DNA from: Deltaproteobacteria bacterium
GTDB lineage: Bacteria > Desulfobacterota > Desulfuromonadia > Geobacterales > Pseudopelobacteraceae
Assembly: GCA_021780495.1 (NCBI GenBank)
Contig: JAJXYO010000045.1
Span: 31,093 to 95,092 of the forward strand
Direction: 5' to 3'
Length of the DNA: 64,000 nucleotides
Both the position numbers and the translations under genes were made by a program. The notes beneath the pieces are model-generated. The model had not been told where the DNA came from, searched no databases, and saw only the letters and a list, made by a program, of their open reading frames with translations. Positions 1 through 7,669 of the stretch are shown piece after piece. Each line of letters opens with the position of its first letter. The stretch's first letter is position 1.

Positions 1-311
1 TCCAGATCATATTTGATGGCGTTCTTGATGGCCTTGACATCAAAACCCTCGTGCTGGTAGAAGTTGGCGTCCTCGGCTAAGATTACGGCCCACTTCATCT
101 CGGAAGGTATTCGGTTGGAGGGGGTCCAATAGCGGTTCTTCGGACCGACCACAAACGGGTGATAGTCACCATGCCAGTCCTTTACCTGGATAGTCGTGTT
201 GAACTTCTTGTCAGCCAGTTCAGAGACCGGAGGCATTAAAGAAAGGGAAATGCCGATATAGATGATATAGGCAATCATTGCCAGTGCTATAGAGAGGAGG
301 AGTTTATTCAC
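1..311 (-). CDS. mtgA: Monofunctional biosynthetic peptidoglycan transglycosylase, 5' part only
   Basis: The gene runs off the left edge, so only about the first 103 residues are present. It polymerises lipid II into glycan strands at the outer face of the inner membrane. A single N-terminal membrane segment (about residues 3-25) is followed by the start of a GT51 glycosyltransferase domain; the catalytic-glutamate region is visible as AVILAEDANFYQHEGF, matching the family pattern EDxxFxxHxG. A GTG start at 311 is preferred because an AAGG lies about 10 bases upstream; an in-frame ATG ten codons later is the alternative. A larger bifunctional PBP1 is unlikely because the membrane anchor is followed so quickly by the catalytic motif, but the missing C-terminus leaves that open. 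Confidence 0.8.
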   Translation of the reverse strand, partial: MNKLLLSIALAMIAYIIYIGISLSLMPPVSELADKKFNTTIQVKDWHGDYHPFVVGPKNRYWTPSNRIPSEMKWAVILAEDANFYQHEGFDVKAIKNAIKYDL

Positions 312-380
312 ACAGATATACCTTAACAGTCGTATTACATCAATGCTGACAACCTTAGCACATGATACCAAACCTGGCAA

Positions 381-424
381 ACTCACAAAAACGGGACCCT
401 GACCTGGGTCCCGTTTTTGTGAGT
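381..424. terminator. Perfect 19-bp inverted repeat, bidirectional terminator
   Basis: Arms at 381-399 and 406-424 are exact reverse complements around a 6-base loop. Each outer arm contains an A-tract or T-tract, so the hairpin can act in both directions. It lies between the start of mtgA and the 3' end of the isomerase gene, and would end minus-strand transcripts coming from 608-1513 before they enter mtgA. I see no convincing gene in 312-607. Confidence 0.75.
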
Positions 425-571
425 CACAACTTAACGCACTATTCGTACGCTCTCATTTCCTCTGCCGGTTCAATTTCAATACGTAATCGCAGTATGAATA
501 ACAGGACACATGAAATAGAAGGTGTCACACTTTCCTTTGCTTACCTTTACCGATGGAAGATGCGAAACGGC

Positions 572-608
572 CGGCACTTTATCATATAATCAAGTGCCGC
601 TTCTTTTT
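572..608. terminator. Hairpin with T-run just after the isomerase gene
   Basis: CGGCACTT at 572-579 pairs with AAGTGCCG at 592-599 around an A/T-rich loop. On the plus strand it is followed by CTTCTTTTTTA. On the minus strand it comes right after the stop codon of the isomerase gene, although the T-run there is poor. Confidence 0.5.
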
Positions 609-1513
609 TAGTAAGTCTCAATTTGTGCGTTTTTCTTCAGGTCGGCAACATACGTATTGTAGGTCTCGATAATCTTCAAGTCCCTGAGTCGGTTCATTAC
701 GCTCGTCCCCATGGTGTTGAAATCAGTTTTCCCGGGGTTTGGGCGACTGCCATACATCTTGACGATCTGGAATCCTCCCTGCGGCGAGCCAAGTACAGCG
801 CTCACCTCGCCTGGCTTCATGCGGTATAGGGTGTCAACAAAATCGATAGGGATGGCATTCCAGTTCAGATAGCCCAAGTCCCAAGAAGGTTTTACCGCTT
901 TTGCACCCGGCTTATCCATTTCTTTCCCAGTTCCCGCTTTGTCCCCTATTTCTGCGGCACGTGCCACCGCTTCGAATGATTCGCCGTTGTGGATTCTTTT
1001 CAGGGCAGCATCCGCCTCCGCCTTGGTAGCATATTTCAGTAATCCAAGATGCAGGTCGGTTGAAATCGTCGTCTTGTTTTTCTCGTAATACTGCTTTGCA
1101 TCCGCAATCCGAACATCAACCTTCGCCGCAATCTGGGTATTCAATATCCGTCGCGCCATCTCTTCGCGCATGGCGTTCGCCACGTACCGTTTGAATCCGG
1201 GACTCTTCGCGGCACTGCCGTGTCCCTTGTTCTCCAGATCCTTCAACTGTTTTTGGTAGCTCGGGTCCTTGTCTAGTCCAAGCTTGATCCCCTGTTGATA
1301 AAAAAGTTCTTCAATGATGAGGTGGTCGAGCCCGGTCTTCCGCTCCTCCAGACCGTGGCCGGTAGGCTGGCTGGCAAGCATCAGGTCTTGTTCGGTGAGG
1401 GGTGTTCCGTTGACCTTTGCCAGCACCTTGCCTTGTTGGTCGGACTTTCCGCTACAGGCGGCGAGAAACAAGATTGTCGCCAGAACGGCTCCCATGCGTT
1501 TCAGATTGAACAT
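608..1513 (-). CDS. PpiC/SurA-type peptidyl-prolyl cis-trans isomerase lipoprotein (EpsD-like)
   Basis: Predicted exported isomerase and chaperone of about 301 residues. The N-terminus carries a lipobox ending LFLAAC at about residue 20, so the protein should be lipid-anchored. A SurA-like helical region (about 30-150) precedes a parvulin-type rotamase domain (about 155-275), seen in DLGYLNWNAIP and the ending GGFQIVKMYG. The ATG at 1513 is chosen over one twelve codons upstream because GGAAAGGAAG precedes it at the right spacing and the signal sequence then starts correctly. It lies just downstream of a multiheme cytochrome on the same strand, separated by a terminator; it may help outer-surface proteins fold, which is inference. 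It resembles EpsD-type isomerases and the paralogue at 56086-57027. Confidence 0.8.
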   Translation of the reverse strand: MFNLKRMGAVLATILFLAACSGKSDQQGKVLAKVNGTPLTEQDLMLASQPTGHGLEERKTGLDHLIIEELFYQQGIKLGLDKDPSYQKQLKDLENKGHGSAAKSPGFKRYVANAMREEMARRILNTQIAAKVDVRIADAKQYYEKNKTTISTDLHLGLLKYATKAEADAALKRIHNGESFEAVARAAEIGDKAGTGKEMDKPGAKAVKPSWDLGYLNWNAIPIDFVDTLYRMKPGEVSAVLGSPQGGFQIVKMYGSRPNPGKTDFNTMGTSVMNRLRDLKIIETYNTYVADLKKNAQIETY

Positions 1514-1590
1514 GTGCTTCCTTTCCTGGTGGATCAGATTTTTAAACATAATTCCAATCTACCAGAGTGACTCGTAATGATCCATAGCTT

Positions 1591-1624
1591 GAAAAAAAAA
1601 CCGGCGGACCCGAAGGTCCGCCGG
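1591..1624 (-). terminator. Intrinsic terminator of the multiheme cytochrome gene
   Basis: A 10-bp GC-rich stem (1601-1610 with 1615-1624, CGAA loop on the plus strand) is followed on the minus strand by a run of nine T residues. It begins about 25 bases after the cytochrome stop codon. Confidence 0.9.
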
Positions 1625-1647
1625 TGGGCAACAGAAATAAACGTCAA

Positions 1648-4314
1648 TTACAGAGCATTCACCTTCGCCTGTGTGGCGGTGAGTACGTCGAAGGAGAAGG
1701 CCGGGTTATGCACCCCTTGACTGGAATCGTTATTCAACAGATTGTAGTTCCAGAGGGACTTGGCCAGAAGGTCAAGCTTAACAGCATTAGCCGGGGTGTA
1801 CGCTGTGCCGCTCACCGTCACGGTCGGACTGCCGTGGGAGGTGCCGATGACAACATTAGCCGCAGTCGTGGGGGTTGCAGGGTTATCTACATTATACAAC
1901 CTGACAACGGCATTGATGATAGAGGTGTTCAGGCTTGCCAAGGAGGAGTTGAACGCATTCTGAATCCCGTCGGCGGTGGGAATCGCAGCACCATGGCATT
2001 TTGCACAGATGGTCGGATCGGCGCCAAACGCATGGTTTGTGCCGAAGCCGGCTCCGTCGTAGGCTGCGGGCGCCGGTGACAGCTCCATGTGGCAGGTGAC
2101 GCAGGCATCGGCGATCAAGGAGTGCTTGGAGCGGACACCCGAGACGAAGTAGGCGTTGCGGCCCATGAGGACGTCACCCTGAGCTGCGGAGTGCGGAGCC
2201 TTATAGGCGGTCAGGGTGCCGAAGTTGATATCGCCATCCTCGTGCAGGGTTGGGTTACCAGCGCCGCTAACCGGTTCGCCGTTACGGGAGTTGTGGCAGA
2301 CGATGCAGAGTGCCCCCTTGCCGACGCCGTTAGCCTGGAAGCCGCCTGGCAGCAGCGGAGTAGTACCGATGAAAGCCGCATTTCTGGCATAGGTGGCGTC
2401 ATAGCCGGCCAGGGCGACGATGCTGCCGGTCAGGCCGGACTTGGTGCCGGGGTTGTGGGTGGAGTGACAGGTGATACAGTTCTGCGGCTGTGCGCCGTTT
2501 GCTGCAATGTCGGCTGCTACTGAGGTCATATCGGTGGCGTTAAGCGTACGGCTGGCGGTACCGGCCTGCAGCTGGCTGTTCAGGTAGCCGAAGCCATTGT
2601 AGGAGTGACAACCGGTACAACCTGAGCTGCCACCCTCGTTTTGTGCCAGCGTGTAATCGCCGTGGCCGCTGCCGGCCCATTGCTGATAGCGGCCGTGCCG
2701 GGTAGGTTCACCGTGGCAGGTGCCGCATACGGCGCTCGATTCGTTGACACGTGCGGTAAAGTCGTAATTGGGTTGTCCTATTTGTGAACTGTGATGGGCA
2801 TTGGAGTTGTTCGGTCCGTGACAGTTCTCGCACTGGATGTTCATGAGTTGGGCCGATTTGGGGTAATTGGCCAGGGTTTTGGTCCAGGCACTTGTGCCAT
2901 TGGTGAATTTGAAGCCTTCGGCACGGTTTACTTCGCTGAAACCGTTCGCCTTGATCTGACTGGAGTACTGGGCAAAACCGACGGTATGGCATGCGCCGCA
3001 ACCGGCAGCGGTCCAGTGGCCTTTCGGGTCGGTCATGTTCTGGAGTGTGGGACCGCCAGGCAGGGTGGAGGGCAGACCGGTTACGATGTGGGCATGACCG
3101 GATTTGTTCCAGGCTCTGGTGAATTTACCATTTTCCGCATCGGTTGCTGAACTGTGACACACGCAACCGGAAGCGATTGTAGGCCCGAACGAATCCTGGC
3201 CACCAATCGCACCAACCCAGGTACCGGCAGAGATGGTGAGGCTACCGGCAGTGGCCTCCGTAACGGTATACGTCCCCGCCACGTCAGGGATGAAGTCGGG
3301 GTTGCGGGTGGTTGCATCGTTGAGGACAGCCGTTGATCCGGCCGGGCCGGTAATCGTCCAGCTGTAGGTGCCTTGTGTCGGTGCGTTGAGGATGACCGGT
3401 TGGCCGATCGGCACGTTTCGGATACCGCCGTTTGGCACGGCCGGGAGCTTGACATTGACGGTGAAGGAGTCGGTAGCGGTGTAGGTTCCGGCCGTCATCT
3501 TCACCTGAAAGGTAGCTGCTACGCCATTGGAGATATCGTGGTTCGTGAGTGACTGCACCATGAGTTTATCGAACGGCATGAAAACAGCACCGGTAGTGCC
3601 TGCCGGAGCGCTGGTGTTGAAGTACTTGTTATCCGTCGACGGATCAACGACCACGTAGGGTCTTCCCGTAGCCGCGGCGACTGCTGCACTTCCGGCAGTG
3701 GTGTATGCGCTGAAGCGCATACCGGCCGTCATTGCCAGCTGGAGTTTGGCGTTGGCAGCGGTAGGCAGCGTAATGGTCGGCGCTGCGGGATTGGTCTGGT
3801 TAATGGTCATTGCCGGACCACTCACCTGGGTCCAGGTATAGGTCGGGGTACCGGCGATGCCGTCGGCAAGGGAGGGGTTGGGGGCAATGGTGGTCGTTGC
3901 GCCGGGGGCTGCGGATACGTTGGCAACACTCACTGCCGCTGCGGCAGTCGGCACCAGCTTGACATTGTTCGTGGAAGTTTGACCGGCAACCAGCGATGCA
4001 GACACGGTCTGGCTCGTATAGTTTGCCTTGGTAAACGTAAACTGATAGGAGCCGATGGGCAGAGTTGCCGAGAAATTACCGTTTGTATCGGTGGTAATAG
4101 GGCTGCCGGCTTGCAGCGCCGGGTTGGTGGTAATGGTAGCCCCTGCCACGGGCACGCCTGTCAGGCTGCTGGTGACGGTCCCATTAATGGTCCCGGAGCT
4201 GTTTCCCGCTGCTCCGTTTGCTCCGTTATCGCCGGAACAACCGAAGAGAAGCAAGAAGATTGAGACGAGTGCAAAGGCAGAACTGCACAATTTTACAATT
4301 GAACGTTTTTTCAT
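1648..4314 (-). CDS. Multiheme c-type cytochrome lipoprotein
   Basis: Predicted outer-surface or periplasmic electron carrier of 888 residues. The signal peptide ends in the lipobox LLLFGC (about residue 26), followed by a short Gly/Asn/Ala linker. Next come a carboxypeptidase-regulatory-like beta domain (about 40-120) and Ig/PKD-like segments up to about 370. The C-terminal half holds eight canonical CXXCH sites (CGACH 439, CENCH 495, CGTCH 530, CTGCH 566, CITCH 613, CIVCH 670, CVTCH 738, CAKCH 770). It also has one odd CVCH site at 384-387 with only one residue between the cysteines. The pattern around the first hemes resembles cytochrome c554-like proteins. ATG 4314 is preceded by AAGGAG; the longer reading frame lacks a ribosome site. 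Expression is probably governed by the GEMM leader at 4733-4879. The exact role and electron partner are not recognisable. Confidence 0.85.
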   Translation of the reverse strand: MKKRSIVKLCSSAFALVSIFLLLFGCSGDNGANGAAGNSSGTINGTVTSSLTGVPVAGATITTNPALQAGSPITTDTNGNFSATLPIGSYQFTFTKANYTSQTVSASLVAGQTSTNNVKLVPTAAAAVSVANVSAAPGATTTIAPNPSLADGIAGTPTYTWTQVSGPAMTINQTNPAAPTITLPTAANAKLQLAMTAGMRFSAYTTAGSAAVAAATGRPYVVVDPSTDNKYFNTSAPAGTTGAVFMPFDKLMVQSLTNHDISNGVAATFQVKMTAGTYTATDSFTVNVKLPAVPNGGIRNVPIGQPVILNAPTQGTYSWTITGPAGSTAVLNDATTRNPDFIPDVAGTYTVTEATAGSLTISAGTWVGAIGGQDSFGPTIASGCVCHSSATDAENGKFTRAWNKSGHAHIVTGLPSTLPGGPTLQNMTDPKGHWTAAGCGACHTVGFAQYSSQIKANGFSEVNRAEGFKFTNGTSAWTKTLANYPKSAQLMNIQCENCHGPNNSNAHHSSQIGQPNYDFTARVNESSAVCGTCHGEPTRHGRYQQWAGSGHGDYTLAQNEGGSSGCTGCHSYNGFGYLNSQLQAGTASRTLNATDMTSVAADIAANGAQPQNCITCHSTHNPGTKSGLTGSIVALAGYDATYARNAAFIGTTPLLPGGFQANGVGKGALCIVCHNSRNGEPVSGAGNPTLHEDGDINFGTLTAYKAPHSAAQGDVLMGRNAYFVSGVRSKHSLIADACVTCHMELSPAPAAYDGAGFGTNHAFGADPTICAKCHGAAIPTADGIQNAFNSSLASLNTSIINAVVRLYNVDNPATPTTAANVVIGTSHGSPTVTVSGTAYTPANAVKLDLLAKSLWNYNLLNNDSSQGVHNPAFSFDVLTATQAKVNAL

Positions 4315-4732
4315 TCTTTTTCTCCTTTTTGTAAAGTTAAAATCCCCTGAATCCGCCAACACAGTTCATCTTCACTCATTTCTGTGTACCGGGTAACATA
4401 AACACACTAAGTCATTGTAACGTTACTTGGCACATCTCAGCTAAATATCAGCTTCCTTAATGACACCTCCTTTCGTCACTAAATCGTGATCCTCAATACG
4501 TACTTTTTATGCATCCGCACAAAAGACTGATTCGTTTGAGACGCGTAAATAGTCGATTCAATAATTGCCGGAACATTCTCAAGATTTTCCTCTATAATTA
4601 TTTCATAATGGTAGCATGACAAAAAACCGAAGATTTAAAGCCAGTTGCCTGTGCCGTTTAAGGCGGACGTCGCGATAGTGAAAAGCTGATAATCAATTCT
4701 ACTTAGTAATTATCAATATGCAAGTGCCATAG

Positions 4733-4775
4733 AAAAAAAACGCCCATCGATGATTTATCTGATGGGCGTTTCATT
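4733..4775 (-). terminator. Riboswitch expression-platform terminator
   Basis: Read on the minus strand, AAACGCCCATC (4771-4761) pairs with GATGGGCGTTT (4748-4738) and is followed by eight T residues. A competing antiterminator is visible: GGGCGTCATT (4791-4782) can pair with AATGAAACGCCC (4775-4764), which would sequester the 5' arm of the terminator. It lies directly downstream of the GEMM aptamer. About 420 untranslated bases then separate it from the cytochrome start codon; that stretch contains no convincing gene. Confidence 0.85.
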
Positions 4776-4781
4776 ATTCTA

Positions 4782-4879
4782 AATGACGCCCTCTTTTTGG
4801 CAGCCCGGCCATCCTTTCAGGATCCGTGGTTTTGCGTCCCCATGTCACCATGGGTTTGCTATTGTCAGAGAGGTTAGGT
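4782..4879 (-). ncRNA. GEMM-I riboswitch aptamer, probable GEMM-Ib (3',3'-cGAMP) type
   Basis: The minus strand shows the GEMM core in order: GACAATAGCAAACC, a CCCATG/CATGGG helix closed by a GTGA tetraloop, the hallmark GGGACGCAAA, a second hairpin with a TGAAA loop, and GGCCGGGCTGCC. A P1 helix can form from CCTCT (4873-4869) and AGAGG (4794-4790). The base three nucleotides before AAACC is A (complement of 4860) where Vibrio cholerae Vc2 has G20. Geobacter riboswitches with A20 are known to respond to 3',3'-cGAMP. A sigma-70-like promoter sits just upstream and a terminator just downstream. Binding preference is inferred from this one base and the taxonomic context. Confidence 0.85.
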
Positions 4880-4885
4880 GTGTAC

Positions 4886-4914
4886 GGGATACGCCTTCTA
4901 ACTAATTATGTCAA
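4886..4914 (-). promoter_or_regulatory. Sigma-70-like promoter of the riboswitch-cytochrome transcript
   Basis: On the minus strand a perfect TTGACA (4914-4909) is spaced 17 bases from TATCCC (4891-4886). The expected start point near 4879 coincides with the 5' edge of the GEMM aptamer. Confidence 0.65.
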
Positions 4915-5007
4915 CATTAAATGTTGCAGTGGTGTTACGTTGAAGCGGTACTCAATGCAGATGAAACCGCAGGTCGTGATAGCGTACGTTTTTTGTCCGG
5001 TTGTTCT

Positions 5008-5298
5008 TTATCCGATTCGGGTCATTTTATGCACAACCTTCTCTTCGATCAAGCTGCCGACGGTAGTGGCGTAGCTCTTGAAATGCTCGGAGTTCAGATG
5101 CTTTTCAAGACAAGGAAGGTTCTCCCATGTTTCGTAGAAAACAAATACTGCCGTATCATCGTTGTCCTGATGGAGATTGTAAGCGATGCATCCGTCCTCT
5201 TCTCTGGTCGGTTCAATCAGCTTCAGCAATTCCGCTTTGACAGTTTCAACGAAAGCTGTCTTTGCTACAACCTTGGCCACTACCGTTACATTTGACAT
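5008..5298 (-). CDS. Antibiotic biosynthesis monooxygenase (ABM) domain protein
   Basis: A 96-residue single-domain protein of the dimeric alpha/beta ABM (YgiN-like) fold. The start VTVVAKVVAK, the central EEDGCIAYNLHQD and FVFYETWEN, and the end HLNSEHFKSY are typical of the family, which includes quinol monooxygenases. ATG 5298 has AAAGG at a good distance. It is transcribed in the same direction as the riboswitch leader downstream but is separated by that leader's own promoter, so it is probably a separate unit. The substrate cannot be told from sequence. Confidence 0.85.
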   Translation of the reverse strand: MSNVTVVAKVVAKTAFVETVKAELLKLIEPTREEDGCIAYNLHQDNDDTAVFVFYETWENLPCLEKHLNSEHFKSYATTVGSLIEEKVVHKMTRIG

Positions 5299-5485
5299 GT
5301 ATAGCCTTTCATGTTGTGCATCCCTGTGATAATTCTTATATGAAGTTTATACACATAACGCGTTGTTCAGTGAAGAAGATTCATGTGTATCGTGGTTTTT
5401 CCCGCAGGGTCCATGCAAGCTATGTGTTGCCGTCTCTCGGGCCGTGTGTAAGTGCAAGCGCGGAATTACAAGGAGGTTATCCATA

Positions 5486-6061
5486 ATGATATGTCCCTAC
5501 TGTAAAGAAACCATTCTTGACGGAGCGATTAAATGTCGTTATTGCGGTTCTATGCTTAACAACACCAACCCTGTCTTTGGTATGAGCACCGGTAGCATCA
5601 CCGCGGACGAAATCCGGGAATTTGTGGGAACCAATTCTGAGTACTACATTCAGCAGTTCTCAAAGTTCACCCGGTCAGGTACAGAAAAATTCTGCCCCAC
5701 GTGGAACTGGTCGTGTTTTGGCCTCACCTTCCTCTGGATGCTCTACAGGAAGATGTATCTTCAGTCATTGATAACCTTTGTTGTCTTCTGCATTCCCGGA
5801 ATAAACTTACTGATGCACATCGTGGTTGGAATTGCAGGCAACTATCTTTATTACAGTCAAGCGAGAGAAAAAATCCTTGAGATACGTGCAGTACCATCTC
5901 CACTGGACAAAAATCCTGTTTTTCAAGAGGCGGGTGGTGTAAACAAGTGGATGATCACGGTTGGGATTATCATAGCTATAATCATGACAATACTCTTCGC
6001 GGTCTTCTTCTCCACAATGATAGCTTTCATGGGCCAGCATGTTACAAGAATAACAATTTGA
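5486..6061 (+). CDS. Zinc-ribbon DUF2628 membrane protein
   Basis: A 191-residue protein that begins with a rubredoxin-like zinc ribbon (MICPYC ... CRYCG), followed by a DUF2628 region (about 65-135, FCPTWNWSCFGLTFLWMLYR) with two or three membrane segments. A further hydrophobic segment lies near the C-terminus (about 158-183). ATG 5486 is chosen because AGGAGG lies 8 bases upstream; the longer frame has no ribosome site and an unlikely Cys-rich start. The function of the family is unknown. The next gene, 75 bases downstream, encodes another uncharacterised membrane protein and may be co-transcribed. Confidence 0.8.
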   Translation: MICPYCKETILDGAIKCRYCGSMLNNTNPVFGMSTGSITADEIREFVGTNSEYYIQQFSKFTRSGTEKFCPTWNWSCFGLTFLWMLYRKMYLQSLITFVVFCIPGINLLMHIVVGIAGNYLYYSQAREKILEIRAVPSPLDKNPVFQEAGGVNKWMITVGIIIAIIMTILFAVFFSTMIAFMGQHVTRITI

Positions 6062-6136
6062 TCAGTAATGTTGCTCAGTCTGGAGCTTTCGGTCATATCG
6101 AAATTACTACTGAAGAGCGAGCTCACGAGGAGAATT

Positions 6137-6682
6137 ATGGAAATAGACTTGAAACCATCACACCCTGTTCCAGCTGCCAAAGTGCCGGATAATTACTTTC
6201 GTTTTCATATTCCCCATCTACATCACTTTACTCCCTTTGGAACTGATTGGTTTGCACTGAAGGCAGAGGCCTTTGCCCGTTTTTTCGGGACACCCGTTTT
6301 TCTGATTTCACAGACAGTAATAGTTGCCTGCTGGATTATGGTAAACGTCCTCGGCCTTACCACGTTTGACATCTATCCGTTTATACTGCTCAATCTAGCA
6401 TTCAGTCTCCAAGCCGCATATGCTGCCCCACTGATCTTGCTTGCACAAACACGACAGGCAGACCGTGATAAAGCACACGCAGAAGCGGATGCCCAGCATC
6501 GTGAGGCCCTTGCCATGGCTATGGAACAACGTCAAGCGCTGGCTTCACAACAAGCGGTTCAAATGATGGACCTGCTTCAGCAGAACACGCAACTGACTGA
6601 ACTAGTCAAAGAACTGAGCCAGCGCATTGAGATGCTTACCATTGAGATGCACAGCAAGGTTTTCCAAGCTGCTACAAAGTAA
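6137..6682 (+). CDS. DUF1003 membrane protein
   Basis: A 181-residue protein of the DUF1003 family. Two transmembrane helices lie at about residues 48-95. They are preceded by the amphipathic stretch TPFGTDWFALKAEAFARFFG and followed by a long charged coiled coil (about 100-175, rich in Gln, Glu and Ala). GAGGAG precedes ATG 6137. Function is unknown. The 295 bases after it (6683-6978) show nothing I can assign. Confidence 0.75.
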   Translation: MEIDLKPSHPVPAAKVPDNYFRFHIPHLHHFTPFGTDWFALKAEAFARFFGTPVFLISQTVIVACWIMVNVLGLTTFDIYPFILLNLAFSLQAAYAAPLILLAQTRQADRDKAHAEADAQHREALAMAMEQRQALASQQAVQMMDLLQQNTQLTELVKELSQRIEMLTIEMHSKVFQAATK

Positions 6683-6978
6683 TAGGTTCATAAATTGGAG
6701 GCCTAACCAGCATAAGCTCGTTTTGTGATAATTGTTTTTGTGCCGGCAGCATCAGGTTGGAAATCATACCGGGAATCCGTGGGAGGATTTAATCATGGTG
6801 GTGTCAGTATAATTGGCATATGATGTTTCACCAGCCAGATTGACCTTGGTGTGGGAGATTGATATAAATAGTGCAACGTGTGGTGCTCAAAAACTGTCCC
6901 AGTAGATGGATGAAAATAGTATGTTTGAGCAGGCAACTATCTGATTCAGACGTAAAATAAATCATAAGGAGATGTACT

Positions 6979-7479
6979 ATGAAAAGAATATTCTTCGCAT
7001 TGTTGTTAACCGCCATCTTTGCTGCACCAGCATTTTCACAGATGAGAGATAAGCCGATGAACCCCTGCAAGGATTGTAATCTTAAGTCCCCCGAGATGGC
7101 ACCTATGGATATGATGGGTGACATGATGGGCATGTGCATCAAAAATGCAGATAAGATAGGGCTGACTGATGCGCAAAAGAAAAAGATAACCCCTCTTCAT
7201 CTCGAAATGCAAAAAAAGCGAATACGCTTTCAAGCAGACTTGAAGATAGCCCAGTTGGAAATGAAAGAGATTATGGAACCCAAAGACTTCGATCTCGATA
7301 AGGCCATTGCGGCGATAAATAAAACAGAAAAGATTAAAACTGCATATCATCTCGAAATGTTAAAGACCATGAAAGCGGTCAGGTCGGTTTTTACTGATGA
7401 GCAGTACAAAAAATTAAGGGCTTTAATGCCAATGCGCATGGGGGCAGGAATGCCCGCTAGAATGAAACACAAACCCTGA
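6979..7479 (+). CDS. Spy/CpxP-like periplasmic protein with LTxxQ motif
   Basis: A 166-residue protein with a clear signal peptide (MKRIFFALLLTAIFAAPAFS). The mature part has a Met-rich segment (PMDMMGDMMGMCIKN), then the LTDAQKKKI version of the LTxxQ motif, and helices expected of the Spy/CpxP/ZraP fold. A second LTxxQ-like site (FTDEQYKKL) lies near the end, followed by a Met/Arg-rich tail. Family members are ATP-independent periplasmic chaperones or metal-responsive sensors; the Met-rich parts suggest metal binding, which is inference. AAGGAG precedes the start. A strong terminator follows. Confidence 0.8.
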   Translation: MKRIFFALLLTAIFAAPAFSQMRDKPMNPCKDCNLKSPEMAPMDMMGDMMGMCIKNADKIGLTDAQKKKITPLHLEMQKKRIRFQADLKIAQLEMKEIMEPKDFDLDKAIAAINKTEKIKTAYHLEMLKTMKAVRSVFTDEQYKKLRALMPMRMGAGMPARMKHKP

Positions 7480-7538
7480 GTAAACAGCAGTACCTGAAGT
7501 GCTGAGCCGGGCATAGTCTGAATTGGCCGATATGGAGC

Positions 7539-7575
7539 GCAAAGCCCGCCACGTTCAAGTGGCGGGCTTTGCATT
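7539..7575 (+). terminator. Intrinsic terminator after the Spy-like gene
   Basis: A 14-bp perfect stem (7539-7552 with 7559-7572) around GTTCAA. The descending arm ends in CTTTGC. Confidence 0.85.
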
Positions 7576-7637
7576 GTCAATTATATTACATCGTCGCGGA
7601 CAGCCGTTAAGACTACTTGCACATCATCAATTTCCTC

Positions 7638-7669
7638 ACCAGGACTGATCAGAAATGATCAGTCCTGGT
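7638..7669. repeat. 14-bp inverted repeat overlapping the channel stop codon
   Basis: Arms 7638-7651 and 7656-7669 are exact complements around GAAA. The stop codon of the minus-strand channel gene (7649-7651) lies inside the hairpin. There is no T-run on the minus side, so it may protect the 3' end of the mRNA as well as, or instead of, terminating. Confidence 0.6.

Noticed and set aside
362..589. 75-codon open frame on the plus strand
   Set aside because: It spans a 19-bp terminator hairpin, has no ribosome site and resembles no protein.
4441..4500. Short leader reading frame behind AAGGAGG in the cytochrome 5' UTR
   Set aside because: The Shine-Dalgarno sequence abuts the possible start with no spacing, and the peptide would be under ten codons.
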